Positions 6,387 through 7,978 of a stretch of DNA of 7,978 nt are shown here, in pieces. The first letter of the stretch is position 1. Every line of letters begins with the position of its first letter. Source of the stretch: an uncultured Actinomycetes bacterium (GTDB lineage: Bacteria > Actinomycetota > Actinomycetes > S36-B12 > UBA5976); contig CAJBBC010000033.1 in the NCBI GenBank assembly GCA_903951185.1, positions 1 to 7,978 of the forward strand, in the 5' to 3' direction. The notes beneath the pieces were generated by a model. It made no database searches and was not told where the DNA came from. It saw only the letters and a list, made by a program, of their open reading frames with translations. The translations under genes were made by a program, and so were the position numbers.

Positions 6387-6917
6387 TTAACTGACTTGAT
6401 GTAACCAACGAACGGGTACGCCTTCTCCGGCAAATCTAAAAGGTTCTAATTCTCGATCCCAGGGTGTACCTAGTACTGTTTCGATTACTTCAAGTATTGA
6501 ATTACCTGAATTAAGCGCACCAGAAATTGCACTTCGTAATTTATCTTCTGGAATTAACACATCACCGTAAACACCCATTGGACTACGCCAAATTCCAAGT
6601 GTCGGAGTTGAGACTATCCGCTGTCCATCAAAACCAGCACTAGGTTCTTCAGTTATCTCAAAACGTAAATTCGGATAAGCCCGAAGTGTAGAAGCAATTT
6701 CCGTTGATAATTCTGGGTAGCCGGCCCAAGATAATTCACTGCGAACTGTGCCAGGTGCAACTGGTTGATCCAGCCAATCCAAATGAACAGCAGCACCTAA
6801 AAGTCGGCCGAGGGACCATTCAATATGTGTGGACATAGCTTTGGGCGCACTGTGAATGAACACAACACCACTTGCTTTACCTAAGGCAGGCCCTAGGTTA
6901 TTGGCTGATGTCACCAT
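6387..6917 (-). CDS. DUF3145 family protein, function unknown
   Basis: Recognised as the actinobacterial DUF3145 family from GVVFIHSAP (residues 17-25), HIEWSLGRLLG (31-41), the LGIWRSPMGVYGDVLIPEDK stretch (107-126) and the C-terminal PWDRELEPFRFAGEGVPVRW followed by LHQV. No signal peptide or membrane segment is visible, so it is probably cytosolic. I chose the ATG at 6917 (176 residues) because GGGAG lies 5 bases upstream. An ATG at 6929 would add four residues but lacks a Shine-Dalgarno at normal distance. From memory, the family sits beside the fab cluster in Streptomyces too, so the neighbourhood appears conserved, which hints at a link to lipid metabolism. It converges on accD, so it is not part of that operon. 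No catalytic motif is evident. Confidence 0.9.
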   Translation of the reverse strand: MVTSANNLGPALGKASGVVFIHSAPKAMSTHIEWSLGRLLGAAVHLDWLDQPVAPGTVRSELSWAGYPELSTEIASTLRAYPNLRFEITEEPSAGFDGQRIVSTPTLGIWRSPMGVYGDVLIPEDKLRSAISGALNSGNSILEVIETVLGTPWDRELEPFRFAGEGVPVRWLHQVS

Positions 6918-6922
6918 CGCCA

Positions 6923-6927
6923 CTCCC
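6923..6927 (-). promoter_or_regulatory. Ribosome binding site favouring the 6917 start of the DUF3145 gene
   Basis: On the minus strand GGGAG lies 5 bases upstream of the ATG at 6917 and overlaps the alternative ATG at 6929. The nearest purine-rich site for that alternative, GGGGAAGG (6947-6954), is 17 bases away, too far for normal initiation. Confidence 0.5.
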
Positions 6928-6946
6928 ATCCGTTATTCGCAATTAG

Positions 6947-7033
6947 CCTTCCCCAGCGATTGCGGACGTGATGGGTTTACTTAAAGAAGAGAATAGCCTG
7001 CCTAGTCACAGGTTTACCACCTGCCCCAGCAAT
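6947..7033. repeat. Imperfect 14-bp direct repeat in the gap between the two minus-strand genes
   Basis: CCTTCCCCAGCGAT (6947-6960) and CCTGCCCCAGCAAT (7020-7033) match at 12 of 14 positions, 73 bp apart. The gap also contains a weak CAGGT/ACCTG hairpin (7009-7023). I see no convincing -10/-35 pair and no terminator for the upstream DUF3445 gene, so read-through into the DUF3145 gene is possible. The repeat may be a paired regulator site or chance. Confidence 0.3.
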
Positions 7034-7071
7034 AACATGGCTAAATTCACTGAAAAGTGCTGAATTAATAG

Positions 7072-7917
7072 TTAGTTTGCGTGTTTTGTCCAGGCAATAA
7101 TGTCATCCCAGAGTGGCACCCAACCTTTATAAGCTCGGGTCTCTTCGCTGGTAGTCGAAATAGTTTGACCTAACTGAATTCGAAATTCTGGATAACGTTT
7201 GGCCAGACTATTAAGCGAATCTCGGTAAGTGTGAATAGTAAAAAGTATGTCGCCAGAGTTTGGCAGTTTCCAAAGTGTTTGTCGCTCAGTTCTAAAGTAA
7301 GTGGAGTCACCAAACTCTTCAACTGTTTGTCCACTATGTTTACGAGCCTTGTGTCCCGTTACCGCTGGCTGAAAAAGATCAGGGCTATCTAATACTGTCC
7401 AGTTAATCCGCCAAACTGGTCGGTCTGAAGTAAATTTAGTAAACATTGCATCAGTGGCAGAACCGATTCGATCTTCATAGTGCGGAACTGGTTCATGTAT
7501 GCCATGCATATTTGCGCCAACTTTTGAAGCCAAATCCCAGCGACTTGGGAAACAAACACTGGCCGCTGTTAAAACCCACTGCTCATCTTGTGGACTCATA
7601 ATTACTAAATCTTCTTGCACTAACAAACTAGCTGCTTCAAGCGGGTGTAAAGACTTATCCGGTATTAATGGTGAACTAAATTTCTGCGGGAAGTGTTCTG
7701 GTAAAAACTCAATTAGCTTTTCTAATACTTCGACTGATCCAGCAAGTCCCCCTGGCAGTGCTGCGAAAACTTCAGATTTGCGATTAGTTAGAAGTTCTCT
7801 TTTTTCGGCTAACTCGACTTCGTATTCTTCATCAATTTCAATCCACTTATCAAAATCCAGGGTGCGTAATCCCATCGATACAGTGAACGGTTCACCTTTT
7901 ACTGGTAGATAAGTCAT
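7072..7917 (-). CDS. DUF3445 protein, haem-dependent oxidative N-demethylase alpha-subunit-like
   Basis: Resembles the DUF3445 family, whose characterised member is the haem-binding, PAS-fold alpha subunit of a bacterial oxidative N-demethylase acting on small methylated amines. Numbered from the start chosen here, supporting segments are PFTVSMGLRTLDFDKWIEID (10-29), CFPSRWDLASKVGANMHGIH (122-141) followed by EPVPHY, and FRTERQTLWKLPNSGDILFT (208-227). The ATG at 7917 (281 residues) has GGGAG 10 bases upstream and gives a family-like N-terminus. An ATG at 7965 adds 16 residues, and the frame stays open to the right edge, so a start beyond the window cannot be excluded. No partner subunit (flavin reductase or folate-dependent aminomethyltransferase) is visible, so the reaction is uncertain. 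It has no evident link to fatty acid synthesis. Stop-to-start distance to the DUF3145 gene is 154 bases, same strand. Confidence 0.82.
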   Translation of the reverse strand: MTYLPVKGEPFTVSMGLRTLDFDKWIEIDEEYEVELAEKRELLTNRKSEVFAALPGGLAGSVEVLEKLIEFLPEHFPQKFSSPLIPDKSLHPLEAASLLVQEDLVIMSPQDEQWVLTAASVCFPSRWDLASKVGANMHGIHEPVPHYEDRIGSATDAMFTKFTSDRPVWRINWTVLDSPDLFQPAVTGHKARKHSGQTVEEFGDSTYFRTERQTLWKLPNSGDILFTIHTYRDSLNSLAKRYPEFRIQLGQTISTTSEETRAYKGWVPLWDDIIAWTKHAN

Positions 7918-7927
7918 ACTTTCGTTT

Positions 7928-7932
7928 CTCCC
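7928..7932 (-). promoter_or_regulatory. Ribosome binding site favouring the 7917 start of the DUF3445 gene
   Basis: GGGAG on the minus strand with a 10-base spacer to the ATG at 7917. The alternative ATG at 7965 has only GGCGGA 4 bases upstream, a poorer arrangement. Confidence 0.45.
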
Positions 7933-7978
7933 AAAGCCGGCAACTATATTCAACCGCAAGCGCATAAATTCCGCCCAG

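Noticed and set aside
7009..7023. CAGGT/ACCTG hairpin as terminator of the DUF3445 gene
   Set aside because: Five-bp stem without a T tract on the minus strand; too weak to call a terminator.
6971..7062. Small plus-strand open frame of about 30 codons in the gap between the minus-strand genes
   Set aside because: No clear Shine-Dalgarno and no recognisable product; length is within chance expectation.
7499..7912. 137-codon open frame on the plus strand, opposite the DUF3445 gene
   Set aside because: Low-complexity Ser-rich translation with no domain; the minus-strand frame has family-like motifs and a ribosome binding site.

Overview
The window is a compact, moderately AT-rich actinobacterial stretch carrying a type II fatty acid synthase (FAS-II) core operon. 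Three things point to Actinobacteria: a PucR-type FasR regulator directly upstream of fabD, an AccD6/PccB-type carboxyltransferase (no zinc ribbon) at the end of the fab cluster, and a DUF3145 protein next to it. The base composition is clearly lower in G+C than Streptomyces or Mycobacterium. Together with the tight packing this suggests a low-GC or streamlined actinobacterium, for example a freshwater Nanopelagicales-like or small Microbacteriaceae-like lineage. That placement is inference only.

Layout of the plus strand: fasR runs off the left edge (2-1018). A 79-bp gap follows, with a 33-bp interrupted inverted repeat (1047-1079). Then come fabD (1098-2282), fabH (2279-3274), acpP (3349-3588), fabF (3702-4940) and accD (4937-6352). 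fabD/fabH and fabF/accD each overlap by ATGA, so they are probably translationally coupled. acpP stands alone between two gaps that both contain strong stem-loops, and it has the best Shine-Dalgarno sequence of the cluster. A hairpin with A and T tracts (6354-6381) terminates the operon and can serve both strands.

Layout of the minus strand: a DUF3145 protein (6387-6917) converges on accD. Upstream of it lies a DUF3445 protein (7072-7917 by the preferred start; its frame is open to the right edge), related to the haem-dependent oxidative N-demethylase alpha subunit. No gap exceeds 300 bases; the largest (6918-7071) holds only a short imperfect direct repeat and a weak hairpin.

How the genes work together: AccD, with a biotin carboxylase/BCCP subunit encoded elsewhere, would make malonyl-CoA. 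FabD moves malonyl to ACP, FabH starts chains by condensing an acyl-CoA with malonyl-ACP, and FabF elongates them. The reductases and dehydratase (FabG, FabI, FabZ/HadABC) are not here. FasR probably controls the operon.

The most unusual item is FabD. It has a complete extra C-terminal biotinyl/lipoyl-like domain in which the modifiable lysine position is arginine (Arg355). It therefore looks like a non-modifiable carrier-like or docking module fused to malonyl transferase, in the same operon as the carboxyltransferase that makes malonyl-CoA. The rest is a recognisable actinobacterial FAS-II locus, and I see no mobile element, CRISPR array, tRNA or rRNA.
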